From the NCBI RefSeq assembly GCF_035918395.1, contig NZ_CP142362.1, positions 1,215,501 through 1,279,500 on the forward strand: a stretch of DNA of 64,000 nt, given 5' to 3'. Position numbers and translations under genes: made by a program. Below the pieces are notes generated by a model, which worked only from the letters and a program-made list of their open reading frames with translations, ran no database searches and was not told the origin of the DNA. Below, one piece after another: positions 45,002 through 55,367 of this stretch; position 1 is the stretch's first letter; every line of letters begins with the position of its first letter. This stretch comes from Mycolicibacterium sp. ND9-15. Its GTDB lineage: Bacteria > Actinomycetota > Actinomycetes > Mycobacteriales > Mycobacteriaceae.

Positions 45002-46000
45002 GTGCCCAAGGATTCACCCAAACCGCCGATCGATCCCGTCCGCTGGCAGCCGCCGCCCGTCGACCCGTTGCCGGACCTGCCGCGAGCCGATCTGACCGTC
45101 GTGCCGCTGCCCGGCGATGGGCCCGAGGACGTGGTCGTCGACGCCGCGGGCGCCATCTGGACCGGCCTGGCCGACGGCCGCATCGTGCGGATCCCGCCCG
45201 GCGGCGATCCGGTCGTCGTCGCGACGATCCAGGGCCGGCCGCTGGGCCTACACGCCGCGCACGACGGCCGGATTCTCGTTTGCACCAGCCCCGGCGGCCT
45301 GCTGTCCCTCGACCCTGCCACCGGTGCGTTGGAGACGCTCGTCGCCGAGGTCGACGACCGGCGGTTGATGTTCTGCTCGAATGTCACGGAATTACCGGAT
45401 GGCACAATCTATTTCACCGAGTCGACAAGCGCCTTCGACTACGCCAACTTCAAGGGTGCGGTGATGGAGGCGCGTCCGCGCGGGAGCCTGTTTCACCGCG
45501 ACGCCCACGGCACCGTGCTCACCGCGGTGGCCGGTCTGTACTTCGCCAACGGCGTGACACCGACCGCGGACGGATCGGCGCTGGTGTTCGCCGAGACGAT
45601 GGGGCGGCGGCTGTCGAAGTACTGGCTGACCGGTGAGCGCGCCGGGTCGGTGACACGGCTACGCGAGCATTTGCCCGGCCATCCCGACAACCTGTCCACC
45701 GGCGCCGACGGCCGCATCTGGTGCGCGATGGTTTCGCCGCTCAACGCCGCCGCCGAATGGCTCGCCCCGCGCTGGCCGGTGCTGCGCAAGCTGCTGTGGA
45801 AGCTGCCCGACAACCTGCAACCTCAGATCAAACCCGAGGTGTGGGCGGTGGCGTTCGATCCCGACAGCGGCGACGTCGTCGCGGGCATCCGCACCCAGCA
45901 CCCGCAGTTCGGCATGGTCACCGGCGTAGTGGAAGCCGACGGCCGACTCTGGATGGGCAGCATCGGCTTCCCCGCCGTCGCGCACTGCGCCCTACCCTGA
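45002..46000 (+). CDS. SMP-30/strictosidine synthase-like beta-propeller protein
   Basis: This 332-residue protein has a repeating beta-propeller pattern (PEDVVVDAAGAIWTGLADGRIVRIPP, GLHAAHDGRILVCTSPGGLLSLDP and so on). NVTELPDGTIYFTESTS and YFANGVTPTADGSALVFAET are the family hallmarks, with Asn and Asp residues that could bind calcium. Members include lactonases and strictosidine synthase-like proteins; the reaction is unknown here. The start is GTG at 45002, with no clear ribosome binding site. It is flanked by inverted repeats on both sides, so it is likely transcribed alone. Confidence 0.8.
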   Translation: MPKDSPKPPIDPVRWQPPPVDPLPDLPRADLTVVPLPGDGPEDVVVDAAGAIWTGLADGRIVRIPPGGDPVVVATIQGRPLGLHAAHDGRILVCTSPGGLLSLDPATGALETLVAEVDDRRLMFCSNVTELPDGTIYFTESTSAFDYANFKGAVMEARPRGSLFHRDAHGTVLTAVAGLYFANGVTPTADGSALVFAETMGRRLSKYWLTGERAGSVTRLREHLPGHPDNLSTGADGRIWCAMVSPLNAAAEWLAPRWPVLRKLLWKLPDNLQPQIKPEVWAVAFDPDSGDVVAGIRTQHPQFGMVTGVVEADGRLWMGSIGFPAVAHCALP

Positions 46001-46001
46001 C

Positions 46002-46061
46002 CGCGAGTGCGCAGTTGTGTACGCGACACGCCGAGTTGGACCGTACGCAGCTGTGCGCTCG
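46002..46061. repeat. Intergenic inverted repeat, family 1
   Basis: The arms GCGAGTGCGCAGTTGTGTAC and GTACGCAGCTGTGCGCTCGC pair over about 20 bp with a few mismatches. The loop contains CGACACGCCG, the core shared with the repeats at 13.0 and 34.5 kb. It follows the SMP-30-like gene. Confidence 0.65.
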
Positions 46062-46158
46062 CCGACGGGCTGGCTTAGTCACAATTGAAACTCGAGTAAC
46101 ACCAGTCACAGCGCGCCTCCACGGAATCGTGCCACCGGAGGCCTAATCTGCGCTCACC

Positions 46159-47379
46159 ATGGCGAAGTTTCGAATTCGGCTGCAGCGCGCCGCCGTGCTG
46201 GCAGCGGCCTTGTTCGTAGCCGCAGGGCCGGCCGTGGCAAGTGCTCAGCCGGCCCCGGCGCCCGAAGCCAACGCGTGCCCGTATCGCGAGGCCACCCCGC
46301 CGGCGGTGGACGCCTCCGAGGTGCCCAAACCCGGCGAGGCGCCACCCGCTCCGCTGCCGGTGCCCGCGACGCCGCTGGGCGGTGACGAGTTGTCCGGTTG
46401 CGGCGTCATCACCGCGCCTGGGACACCACCGCTGCCGAACGACGTCTCGGCCGAGGCGTGGCTGGTCGCTGACCTGGACACCGGCGACGTCATCGCGGCC
46501 AAGGACCCCCACGGCAGGCACCGGCCCGCCAGCATCATCAAGGTCCTGGTGGCCACGCAGGCGATCAAGGATCTGCCGATCCACAGGGTCGTGGCGGGCA
46601 CCGCGGACGATGCCGCTCAAGAAGGCACCAAGGTCGGGGTCGGCGAGAACGGCCACTACTCGATCAACGACCTGCTGCACGGGTTGTTGATGTACTCCGG
46701 CAATGACGCCGCGTACGCGCTGGCCCGGCAGCTCGGCGGCTGGGACGCCGCGCTGAACAAACTCAACGACCTGGCTCGAAAGCTGGGCGGCCTTGACACC
46801 AGGGTCGCGACGCCGTCCGGTCTCGACGGTCCCGGCATGAGCACGTCGGCGTACGACATGGCGCTGTTCTACCGATACGCCTGGCGCAACCCGATCTTCG
46901 CCGACATCGTGGCGACCCGGTCGTTCGACTTCCCCGGCCGCGGCGACGCCGGCTACCCGATCGAGAACGACAACAAGCTGCTGCTCCACTATCCGGGCGC
47001 GATGGGCGGAAAGACCGGCTACACCGACGACGCCGGGCAGACGTTCGTCGGCGCGGCCGACCGCGACGGCCGGCGACTGGTCGCCGTCCTGCTGAAGGGC
47101 ACCCGCCAGCCCATCGCGCCGTGGGAGCAGGCCGCGCATCTGCTCGACTACGGTTTCGCCACCGCGCCGGGCACCAGCGTCGGCACGTTGATCGAACCCG
47201 ACCCGTCGCTGGCCGGCCCGAAGGACGCCGACGGCACCAACCCGGCGGTCCAGGCCGCCCCGATGATGTCGGACATCGACGCGATGCCGGTGCGGGTGGG
47301 CGTCGCGGTCGTCGGCAGCGCGATCGTGTTCGCGTTGATCATGGGCGCCCGGTCGCTGAACCGGCGGTCGACAATCTAG
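46159..47379 (+). CDS. dacB1: D-alanyl-D-alanine carboxypeptidase DacB1
   Basis: This penicillin-binding carboxypeptidase has 406 residues and removes the terminal D-Ala of peptidoglycan stems. A signal peptide ([22 protein letters not shown]) and a Pro/Ala-rich spacer precede the catalytic domain. The motifs are SIIK (SxxK), YSGN (SxN) and GGKTGYTD (KTG). A C-terminal membrane segment ([20 protein letters not shown]) would anchor the protein in the outer leaflet of the inner membrane. It matches Rv3330. The stop TAG shares CTAG with the convergent gene. Confidence 0.93.
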   Translation: MAKFRIRLQRAAVLAAALFVAAGPAVASAQPAPAPEANACPYREATPPAVDASEVPKPGEAPPAPLPVPATPLGGDELSGCGVITAPGTPPLPNDVSAEAWLVADLDTGDVIAAKDPHGRHRPASIIKVLVATQAIKDLPIHRVVAGTADDAAQEGTKVGVGENGHYSINDLLHGLLMYSGNDAAYALARQLGGWDAALNKLNDLARKLGGLDTRVATPSGLDGPGMSTSAYDMALFYRYAWRNPIFADIVATRSFDFPGRGDAGYPIENDNKLLLHYPGAMGGKTGYTDDAGQTFVGAADRDGRRLVAVLLKGTRQPIAPWEQAAHLLDYGFATAPGTSVGTLIEPDPSLAGPKDADGTNPAVQAAPMMSDIDAMPVRVGVAVVGSAIVFALIMGARSLNRRSTI

Positions 47380-48326
47380 GCCCAGCGCCGCAACAGCTGC
47401 TCGGCCCCGGCGCAGAGCCGGTCGATCACCTCTGCCGCCGAACGCGATTCGCGCACCATACCGACGCCCTGCCCGGCGTTGATCGGCGCTACCCGGTAGT
47501 CCTCGGTGGAGGCGGCCTCGGCAAGCGCAGCCCGCGCGTCGGCGTCCACCAGGTCCTCGCGACCGTCGAACCGGTTGACGAAATCGTTGCGCAGTACCCG
47601 TTCGGGAAGCGTTGCGGGCCAAGCGTATTGCTGCGCCACGTCGAATACCCGGGTCGTCACCGTCTCGTCGCTCGACGCCGCCATCAGCATCTCGCGCGCC
47701 GCCGCCGACGTGGCCGCCTCGGTGCAGGTGGTGAACACGGTGCCGAGCCAGGCGCCGGCGGCCCCGGCGGCCAGTACCGCGGCCAGCCCGCGGGCCGACG
47801 CGATTCCCCCAGCGGCGAGCACTGGCACCGTCACCTCGTCCAGCACTTCCGCGAGCAACGGCAGAGTGCCGACGCGCGCCTCGCCGTGCCCACCCCCGTC
47901 GGCCCCGCGGGCGACCACCACGTCCACACCGGCGTCCACCGCCCGCCGCGCACCGGTCACATCAGCCACCTGCGCGGCCACCGGCACGCCGGCGTCGTGC
48001 GCTCGCTGCACCCACGACCAGTCCTCGCCGAAGCTGACGGCCAGCAGCGCGGGTTTCGCGGCGAGCGCCACCTCCAGCAGCGCCGGCTCGGCCGCCATCA
48101 CCCAATGCACGAGACCGATTCCGAACGGACGTGCCAGTCCCGAGATGTGAGGAAGTTCGGCGGACAGGTTCGCGGCGGTGGCCGAACTGCCCATCCCGAT
48201 CATGCCGAGCCCGCCCCCCCGGGAGACCGCCGCCGCCAGGGCGCCACCGGCGGCACCGCCCATCGGGGCGTTGACGATCGGGACGTTGAGTCCCATCCGA
48301 CGGGACCACGGCGTCGACAGGCGCAC
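47376..48326 (-). CDS. Nitronate monooxygenase-family flavoprotein
   Basis: This FMN-binding TIM-barrel protein has 316 residues. [21 protein letters not shown] starts the barrel. [11 protein letters not shown] holds the catalytic-type His and FMN phosphate loop, and [32 protein letters not shown] is the classical 2-nitropropane dioxygenase signature (in two parts). The GTG at 48326 is the start. It is divergent from the SMR gene across its riboswitch leader and overlaps dacB1 by 4 nt at the stop. Confidence 0.85.
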   Translation of the reverse strand: MRLSTPWSRRMGLNVPIVNAPMGGAAGGALAAAVSRGGGLGMIGMGSSATAANLSAELPHISGLARPFGIGLVHWVMAAEPALLEVALAAKPALLAVSFGEDWSWVQRAHDAGVPVAAQVADVTGARRAVDAGVDVVVARGADGGGHGEARVGTLPLLAEVLDEVTVPVLAAGGIASARGLAAVLAAGAAGAWLGTVFTTCTEAATSAAAREMLMAASSDETVTTRVFDVAQQYAWPATLPERVLRNDFVNRFDGREDLVDADARAALAEAASTEDYRVAPINAGQGVGMVRESRSAAEVIDRLCAGAEQLLRRWA

Positions 48327-48374
48327 GCCCGCGACGCTACCGCTTTGCTACGGTGGCCTTGTCAGCAGTTGACA

Positions 48375-48416
48375 CCGGACGAGGGGCGCCGTACCCGGCC
48401 AGCGACAAGACGGCGC
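48375..48416 (+). ncRNA. Guanidine-III riboswitch (ykkC-III)
   Basis: The 42-nt segment starts CCGGACGAGG, continues with CGCCGTACCCGG and ends ACAAGACGGCGC. This is nearly identical to the known guanidine-III aptamer of actinobacteria, with one extra nucleotide in the AG(C)GACAAGA part. It lies 15 nt before an SMR exporter start, and the ribosome binding site GGAGGTG follows 4 nt after the aptamer. Ligand binding probably frees that site (translational control). Confidence 0.88.
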
Positions 48417-48430
48417 TTCGGAGGTGTCAC

Positions 48431-48754
48431 ATGGCCTGGGTCATCCTCGTCGTCTCTGGGGCGTTCGAGTCTGTATTCGCCATCGCGCTGAGCAAGTCGG
48501 AAGGGTTCACCCGACCCGTGCCGATCGTGGTTTTCGTTGTAGCGGTGATCATCTCGATGGGCGGATTGGGGATCGCACAGCGCGACCTGCCCGTCGGCAC
48601 CGGATACGCGGTGTGGGTGGGCGTCGGCGCGGCACTCACGGTCGTCTACTCGCTGGCGACCGGCCAAGAGAGCGCCTCGCCGATCAAGGTGGCGCTGCTA
48701 CTGGGCCTCGTCGGATGTGTGATCGGCCTCCAAGTGGTCAGCCAGAATCACTGA
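48431..48754 (+). CDS. SMR-family guanidinium exporter (Gdx/SugE-like)
   Basis: This small multidrug resistance-type transporter has 107 residues and four transmembrane helices. The essential Glu13 is in SGAFESVFAIALSKSEGF, a pattern closer to guanidinium exporters (Gdx/SugE) than to EmrE-type multidrug pumps. It should act as an antiparallel dimer exchanging guanidinium for protons. The guanidine-III riboswitch directly upstream supports that substrate. It is convergent with the YihY gene, overlapping by a few bases. Confidence 0.9.
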   Translation: MAWVILVVSGAFESVFAIALSKSEGFTRPVPIVVFVVAVIISMGGLGIAQRDLPVGTGYAVWVGVGAALTVVYSLATGQESASPIKVALLLGLVGCVIGLQVVSQNH

Positions 48755-49785
48755 CGCCGGCACATTCGCGAGATCCCCAGCGCACCAACTGCTCCCGCGG
48801 CCGCCGCGGTCAACACGCCGCCGACCCCGACGCCCTCGTAAACCTGCACCCGCGGCGTGATCTGCGCGAGACCGGGCGGGGCGACGGGCACGGCCTCCAG
48901 GTTCTCTCTCGACGTCGCCGCCCACGCCGTGGCGAACAGGATGAGCCGGGCGGTGATGTAGGCAAACACCATCAGACCCAGCACCGGGCCGAACGTCGCC
49001 CCGGCCGGGCCGGTCACCACCGACCGCAGGTAGATCGACGCCACCTGCTTGAAGACCTCGAACGCCACCGCCGTGAGCAACCCCGCCCGAAGCGCGGAGC
49101 GGACGCTGATCGACTCGCGGGGCAGCCGGGCGATGATCCAGGTGAACAGCAGCCAGCTGATCAGCACCGAGACTGTCAGCGAGACCACCCGCAACACGAT
49201 GCTCATTCCCGGAACATCCTCGAGCCCAAGCCATTCCGCTGCCTTGCGGGCCAGTCCGGAACTGCTCACCACGGTCAGGGCGACGGTGACCGCGATCGCG
49301 ACGAAAAGGCCGGCGATGGCCGTCAGGTCCGACAGCTTGGTGCGCAGGAAGCCCGGGCGGCCGCGCCGCGTCAGGCCCCACATCTGGCTCAGCGCCTCGC
49401 GCAGGTTGGCCATCCAGCCGACCCCCGCCCACGCCGCGGTGAGCAGCCCGATGACCCCGACCGAGGTGCGGGACTCGATCGCCGAGTCCATCAGCTCGAC
49501 CAGTTGGGTGGCGATGTCGCCGGACACCGACGCCCTGATCCGGTCCTGGATCTCGGCGAGCAGTTCCGGTTGGCTGGCCAGAATGAAACCGGCGATCGCG
49601 AATCCGACCATCAGCAGCGGGAACATCGCGAAGACCGTGAAATAGGTGATGCCCGCGGCGTAGAAGTCGCCCTTGCTGTCGGTGTAGCGCTGCTGGGCCC
49701 GCATGACGTGGTCGAACCAGCCCCATCGGGCACGCAGCCGACCGACGATTCCCGGCTTGTCATCCGGCTCCGCCGGGGTTCTCAT
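48748..49785 (-). CDS. YihY/BrkB-family membrane protein (Rv3335c-like)
   Basis: This integral membrane protein has 345 residues and six or so helices. GDFYAAGITYFTVFAMFPLLMVGFAIAGF and WAGVGWMANLREALSQMWG are typical of the UPF0761/YihY family, sometimes misnamed ribonuclease BN. The C-terminus has a further hydrophobic segment (GGVLTAAAAGAVGALG). ATG 49785 with GGGGAGG 8 nt upstream is preferred over the TTG at 49791. It follows trpS by 20 nt, as in M. tuberculosis. Its function is unknown. Confidence 0.88.
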   Translation of the reverse strand: MRTPAEPDDKPGIVGRLRARWGWFDHVMRAQQRYTDSKGDFYAAGITYFTVFAMFPLLMVGFAIAGFILASQPELLAEIQDRIRASVSGDIATQLVELMDSAIESRTSVGVIGLLTAAWAGVGWMANLREALSQMWGLTRRGRPGFLRTKLSDLTAIAGLFVAIAVTVALTVVSSSGLARKAAEWLGLEDVPGMSIVLRVVSLTVSVLISWLLFTWIIARLPRESISVRSALRAGLLTAVAFEVFKQVASIYLRSVVTGPAGATFGPVLGLMVFAYITARLILFATAWAATSRENLEAVPVAPPGLAQITPRVQVYEGVGVGGVLTAAAAGAVGALGISRMCRRQ

Positions 49786-49805
49786 CGCCAAGCCTCCCCA
49801 AAGTT

Positions 49806-50837
<1,032 letters not shown>

Positions 50838-50999
50838 TCACGCGACCGGTACTCGACCGTCACCGCCAGGCGTGGACTTCGACTCCCAATGCCGCACGGC
50901 CTGGCTGGCCGGTGGCGGTGCAAGGCCGCGCGTCACCCCCTCCAGAAGGCGGTGACGGTAGCGCGGTTTGACCTGTGACTCAGCCTTGCCCCATGGCCA

Positions 51000-51467
51000 T
51001 CAGCACCGTTTGCAGTCCACAGTCGTAATAGACCGATGCCCTTGCTGGCCCTGAGCCAACGTCCGCAATCCTTCGTCCAACGAAGCGACGACTGGCAAGT
51101 CAGCCTCGTTCACGACGCGCAGGAGAACATCAACCGCCGTGCTGGTGATCAGTACCCAGTCCCGGCCAGCCCGGTGACACTTCTCAGCGAACAAGACTGT
51201 GGCCCGATGACCAGCGACGCTGAGGAAGTCGACGCGGCTGCAGTCCAGCACCAACGGGTGATCCACGTGGACATACCCGACGAGGTAGTCGCTTACCTGC
51301 TCGGCATCGCAGGCGTCTATTTCACCGCTCAATTCGATCACGGTCGCGGGCGGCCGGGGATAGCTACACATGCGCACAGCAAGACTGGTGGCGTCGACGG
51401 TGCGGGAATCGGTCGACGCTTGGGTGAGGTCGTGGTGTCTAGTGCCCGTCGAACCACTCCTCGTCAT
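51000..51467 (-). CDS. STAS-domain protein (anti-sigma factor antagonist-like)
   Basis: This 155-residue protein has one STAS domain: VIELSGEIDACDAEQVSDYLVGY...PLVLDCSRVDFLSVAGHRATVLFAEKC. The Ser in DFLSVAGH occupies the position phosphorylated by anti-sigma kinases. A Thr/Ser-rich N-terminus of about 40 residues and a C-terminal tail flank it. The ATG at 51467 follows GGAGG with 5 nt spacing, better supported than the longer frames. A GGGTAT hexamer about 43 nt upstream (51509-51514) resembles a SigF -10 box, though no good -35 is seen. Likely part of the SigF partner-switching network, by inference. Confidence 0.78.
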   Translation of the reverse strand: MTRSGSTGTRHHDLTQASTDSRTVDATSLAVRMCSYPRPPATVIELSGEIDACDAEQVSDYLVGYVHVDHPLVLDCSRVDFLSVAGHRATVLFAEKCHRAGRDWVLITSTAVDVLLRVVNEADLPVVASLDEGLRTLAQGQQGHRSITTVDCKRC

Positions 51468-51930
51468 AGCGGCCTCCGTTCTCGTCCTTCCTGCGCGGTT
51501 CGGCATACATACCCCCCTATAGCGGCCTTTACCCATCGAGAACCTGGCGCCGCCCGACACCATTTGAAGCGCCGCTTGCCCCCTTAACTCGACGCGGCGC
51601 TGAAGCTTTGAGCCGGTCCCCTTCCGCATCCCAATCCCTGATCACGGCTTCACCTCCCAAGCTCAACCGAGCTTATGCCCGCCGGCGAAATGAACGAGGG
51701 CAATCGGCCTCAGACTTCTACCTTGAACCTGACTTGATCTCGTTCTCCGTGTGGTCGATGTTCCGGCCGCCGCGAACCACGGCACCGCGGTCGGTCAGCG
51801 TCGCCATCCGCGCAGCCCAACGCAACCATGAACCGTTCCTTCTCGAGCTGATGATGTTCACGACCGCCAGGTCCGGCAGACCATACGACCTACTTGCGGT
51901 ACCGGCGGTATCGCCTTTAGTCTCGGGCTG
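51468..51930. other. Intergenic region without a supported gene
   Basis: The 463 nt between the divergent STAS and hydrolase genes contain open frames on both strands (for example 51608-51931, plus). None has a ribosome binding site or family resemblance. The region is less GC-rich than its neighbours and probably holds the two promoters. Confidence 0.5.
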
Positions 51931-52764
51931 ATGACCGAGCGCGCACCGATCCACGTCGGAACCGGCGAGCCCATGCTGTTACTGCACCCGTTCATGATGT
52001 CGCAGAACGTGTGGAAAAAGGTCGCTCCGCTGATCGCCGACACCGGACGCTACGAGGTTTTCGCGCCCACCATGCCCGGCCACAACGGCGGCGTGAAGGG
52101 GCACCGCTTTCTCGACACGCCCGAATTGGCCGATGACGTCGAACGCAGGCTCGACGCGCTCGGCTGGGACACCGCGCACATCGTCGGCAACTCGCTGGGC
52201 GGCTGGGTGGCCTTCGAGTTGGAGCGCCGCGGTAGGGCTCGCACGCTGACCGGTATCGCACCGGCCGGCGGGTGGACCCGGTACACGCCCGCCAAATTCG
52301 AGATCATCGGCAAGTTCCTGGCCGGCCTTCCGGTATGGCTGTTCACGCTCGTGTTTCGTCAACATGTCCGGAAGTTGCCGTTCGCCCGGTTCCTCGCTCA
52401 CTTCCCCATCAGTGCCAGTCCGGACCGCCTGTCCGATGAAGATCTCGTCGACATCATCGACGACGTCACCCACTGCCCGGCCTATTACCAGCTGTTGGTG
52501 AAGTCGCTGCTGACGCCGGGGCTGTTGGACCTGGCCGAGGGCACGTGCCCGACCCGCCTGGTGATCTGCGAGAAGGACCGGGTGCTGCCGCATCCGCGGT
52601 TCACTCGCCATTTCACCGCCAAGCTGCCGTCGAGCACCGAGATCACCCACCTCGACGATGTCGGGCACATTCCGATGTTCGAGGCGCCGCAGGTCGTCGC
52701 CGACCTGATCGTCGACTTCGTCGACCGCTACGCATCGCCACCCAGGGAAGCGACCGGGAGCTAA
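51931..52764 (+). CDS. Alpha/beta hydrolase (Rv3337/Rv3338-like)
   Basis: This 277-residue alpha/beta hydrolase has the nucleophile elbow GNSLGGW, a late Asp in CEKDRVLPHP and the catalytic His in DDVGHIPMFEAP. The oxyanion region is LLLHPFMMS. It is intact here, whereas as I recall the M. tuberculosis locus is split into Rv3337 and Rv3338. The substrate is unknown. Its TAA overlaps the icd stop on the other strand (CTAA). Confidence 0.88.
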   Translation: MTERAPIHVGTGEPMLLLHPFMMSQNVWKKVAPLIADTGRYEVFAPTMPGHNGGVKGHRFLDTPELADDVERRLDALGWDTAHIVGNSLGGWVAFELERRGRARTLTGIAPAGGWTRYTPAKFEIIGKFLAGLPVWLFTLVFRQHVRKLPFARFLAHFPISASPDRLSDEDLVDIIDDVTHCPAYYQLLVKSLLTPGLLDLAEGTCPTRLVICEKDRVLPHPRFTRHFTAKLPSSTEITHLDDVGHIPMFEAPQVVADLIVDFVDRYASPPREATGS

Positions 52765-55028
52765 GCCTCGGTTACCGCCTGCACCGTCGCACCCTCCAGC
52801 ACCGAGTTCAGCGTCTTACTGGGCCGCATCACGGACGTCGTCTTCTCCGGGTCCGGGTAGTAGTAGCCACCGATGTCGACCGAATCTCCCTGCACCTCAG
52901 CGAGTTCGTTGACGATCTTCTCCTCGTTCTCGGCCAGCGACGAGGCCAGGTCTGCGAAGTGGTCGGCGAGTTCGGGGTCCTCGGTCTGCTCGGCGAGTTC
53001 CTGCGCCCAGTACATCGCGAGGTAGAACTGGCTGCCGCGGTTGTCCAACTCGCCGGTCCTGCGTGACGGTCCCTTGTCGTTGTCCAACAGCTTTCCGATC
53101 GCGGAGTCCAGCGTCTTACCCAACAGAATGGCCCGCTTGTTCTCGGTCTTGCGCCCGATGTCCTCGAAACACGCTCCGATGGCCAGGAATTCGCCGAGCG
53201 AGTCCCACCGCAGGTGGTTCTCCTCGAGCAGCTGGTGGACGTGCTTGGGCGCCGAACCGCCCGCACCGGTCTCGTACATGCCCCCACCGGCCATCAACGG
53301 CACGATCGACAGCATCTTCGCGCTGGTGCCCAGTTCCAGGATCGGGAACAGGTCGGTCAGGTAGTCCCGCAGGATGTTCCCGGTCACGGCGATCGTGTCC
53401 TGTCCGCGGATCAACCGTTCGAGCGTGTACCGCATCGCCCACACCTGCGGCATGATCTGGATGTGTAGGCCATCGGTGTCGTGGTCCTTGAGATACTCCT
53501 TGACCTTCTTGCGCAGTTCCACCTCATGCGGACGCTCGGTGTCGAGCCAGAACAGCGCGGTCATCCCCGACACCCGCGCCCTGGTGACCGCGAGCTTGAC
53601 CCAGTCCCGGATCGCGGCGTCCTTGACCACCGGCATGCGCCAGATGTCGCCGGCCTCGACGTTCTGGGTCAGCAGCACCTCGCCGGTGTCGATGTCGACG
53701 ATGTTGGCCACGCCGTCCTCGGAGATCTCGAACGTCTTGTCGTGGCTGCCGTACTCCTCGGCCTGCTGCGCCATCAGCCCGACGTTGGGGACGGTGCCCA
53801 TCGTGGTCGGATCGAACTGACCGTGCGTCTTACAGAAGTTGACCATCTCCTGATAGATGCGGCTGAACGTGGACTCGGGGTTCACCGCCTTGGTGTCCTT
53901 GGTCCGCCCGTCGGCGCCGTACATCTTTCCGCCGAGCCGGATCATCGCCGGCATCGATGCGTCGACGATGACGTCGCTGGGCGAGTGGAAGTTGGTGATA
54001 CCCCGGGCCGAATCCACCATCGCCAGTTCGGGCCGGTGCTCGTGGACGGCGTGGATGTCCTGGATGATCTCCTCGCGCTGCGAGGCCGGCAGCGCCTCGA
54101 TCTTGCTGTAGAGGTCGGACATGCCGTTGTTGACGTTGACGCCCAGTTCGTCGAGCACCTTCTGGTGCTTGGCGAACGCGTCCTTGTAGAACACCTTCAC
54201 CGCGTGACCGAACACGATGGGATGCGACACCTTCATCATCGTCGCCTTGACGTGCAGCGAGAACATCACGCCGGTCTTGTAGGCGTCCTGGATCTCTTCC
54301 TCGAAGAACTCGCACAACGCCCTCTTGCTCATGAACATGCTGTCGATGATGTCGCCGGCCTCGAGCGCGACCTCCGGCTTGAGCACCACAGTCTTTCCGG
54401 TCTCCCCGCCCGATTTCGTCTGCAGCACCATTTTGACCTTGCGGTCCTTGTCGAGCGTCATCGACTTCTCTCCGTGGTAGAAGTCGCCCTTCTTCATGGT
54501 CGCCACGTGCGTGCGCGACGCCTGCGACCACTCGCCCATGCTGTGCGGATGCTTACGCGCGTATTCCTTTACCGCCTTGGGTGCGCGTCGATCTGAGTTA
54601 CCCTGCCGCAGAACCGGATTGACCGCGCTACCGAGTACCTTGGCGTAGCGCTCCTTGATCGCCTTTTCCTCGTCGGTCTTCGGGTCGCCCGGGTAATCCG
54701 GCAGGTCGAAACCCTTGGCCTTGAGCTCCTTGATGGCGGCTAGCAGCTGGGGCACCGAAGCGCTGATGTTCGGCAGCTTGATGATGTTGGTCTCCGGGTC
54801 CTGAGTCAGGCGACCCAGGCGGCCCAGGTTGTCGGGCACCCGCTGGTCTTCGGTCAGGCGGTCGGAAAACTCGGCGAGAATGCGCGCGGCCACCGAGATG
54901 TCACTGGTCTCGACATTGATGCCCGCCGGTTCGGTGAAAGTACGAACGATCGGCAGGAACCCGTAGGTCGCCAGCAGCGGCGCCTCGTCGGTCAGCGTGT
55001 AGATGATGGTCGGCTGCTCGGCAGTCAT
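52761..55028 (-). CDS. icd2: Monomeric NADP-dependent isocitrate dehydrogenase
   Basis: This TCA-cycle enzyme is of the large monomeric class, 755 residues. QGNSDRRAP and [15 protein letters not shown] form part of the isocitrate site. [39 protein letters not shown] and the C-terminal [21 protein letters not shown] are hallmarks of the class. In M. tuberculosis this form is icd2 (Rv0066c), while the matching position before metC is held by the unrelated dimeric icd1 (Rv3339c). The start is ATG at 55028. Confidence 0.95.
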   Translation of the reverse strand: MTAEQPTIIYTLTDEAPLLATYGFLPIVRTFTEPAGINVETSDISVAARILAEFSDRLTEDQRVPDNLGRLGRLTQDPETNIIKLPNISASVPQLLAAIKELKAKGFDLPDYPGDPKTDEEKAIKERYAKVLGSAVNPVLRQGNSDRRAPKAVKEYARKHPHSMGEWSQASRTHVATMKKGDFYHGEKSMTLDKDRKVKMVLQTKSGGETGKTVVLKPEVALEAGDIIDSMFMSKRALCEFFEEEIQDAYKTGVMFSLHVKATMMKVSHPIVFGHAVKVFYKDAFAKHQKVLDELGVNVNNGMSDLYSKIEALPASQREEIIQDIHAVHEHRPELAMVDSARGITNFHSPSDVIVDASMPAMIRLGGKMYGADGRTKDTKAVNPESTFSRIYQEMVNFCKTHGQFDPTTMGTVPNVGLMAQQAEEYGSHDKTFEISEDGVANIVDIDTGEVLLTQNVEAGDIWRMPVVKDAAIRDWVKLAVTRARVSGMTALFWLDTERPHEVELRKKVKEYLKDHDTDGLHIQIMPQVWAMRYTLERLIRGQDTIAVTGNILRDYLTDLFPILELGTSAKMLSIVPLMAGGGMYETGAGGSAPKHVHQLLEENHLRWDSLGEFLAIGACFEDIGRKTENKRAILLGKTLDSAIGKLLDNDKGPSRRTGELDNRGSQFYLAMYWAQELAEQTEDPELADHFADLASSLAENEEKIVNELAEVQGDSVDIGGYYYPDPEKTTSVMRPSKTLNSVLEGATVQAVTEA

Positions 55029-55201
55029 GCGGTGTTCTCCCGGCTCGCTTGTCGGTGCGGCCTCGGTCGGTTTCGAGGTCGTTTTCTGTGGCGTCGGCTA
55101 CCAGTATTGCCTCGTACCTGACGTTGCGTGTGAGCCAGGGGTCCGCGTCGGTGCGATCCCTCGCTGGCATGACGCCGGTGACGTGCGATACGCTTCTCAT
55201 C

Positions 55202-55325
55202 GGTCATGAGTGCCAGCGACAAGCCCCGGCTTGCTGGTCGGCAACCCTCCAACCGCGGTGGGGTGCCCCGGGTGATGACCAGGTTGAGTAACCGCTAACA
55301 AGCGGCTGCCGGCAAGCGCGGGTCC
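55202..55325 (+). ncRNA. SAM-IV riboswitch of the metC operon
   Basis: The leader begins GGTCATGAGTGCCAGCG, runs through CAAGCCCCGGCTTGCTGG and GGCAACCCTCC, and closes the P1 stem with ATGACC at 55275-55280. A 3' part with GCAAGCGCGGGTCC provides the pseudoknot. This matches the actinobacterial SAM-IV class known upstream of methionine genes. A following hairpin (GGGTCCGT/ACGGGCCC, 55320-55339) and the GGAGG at 55352-55356 form the likely expression platform. TACGCT at 55189-55194 is a plausible -10 box. Confidence 0.9.
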
Positions 55326-55367
55326 GTTCTGACGGGCCCCCAGACGCAGATGGAGGTCCGTTCCCGC

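Noticed and set aside
51608..51931. 107-codon plus-strand frame before the hydrolase gene
   Set aside because: No start signal, mixed composition and no family resemblance; treated as intergenic.
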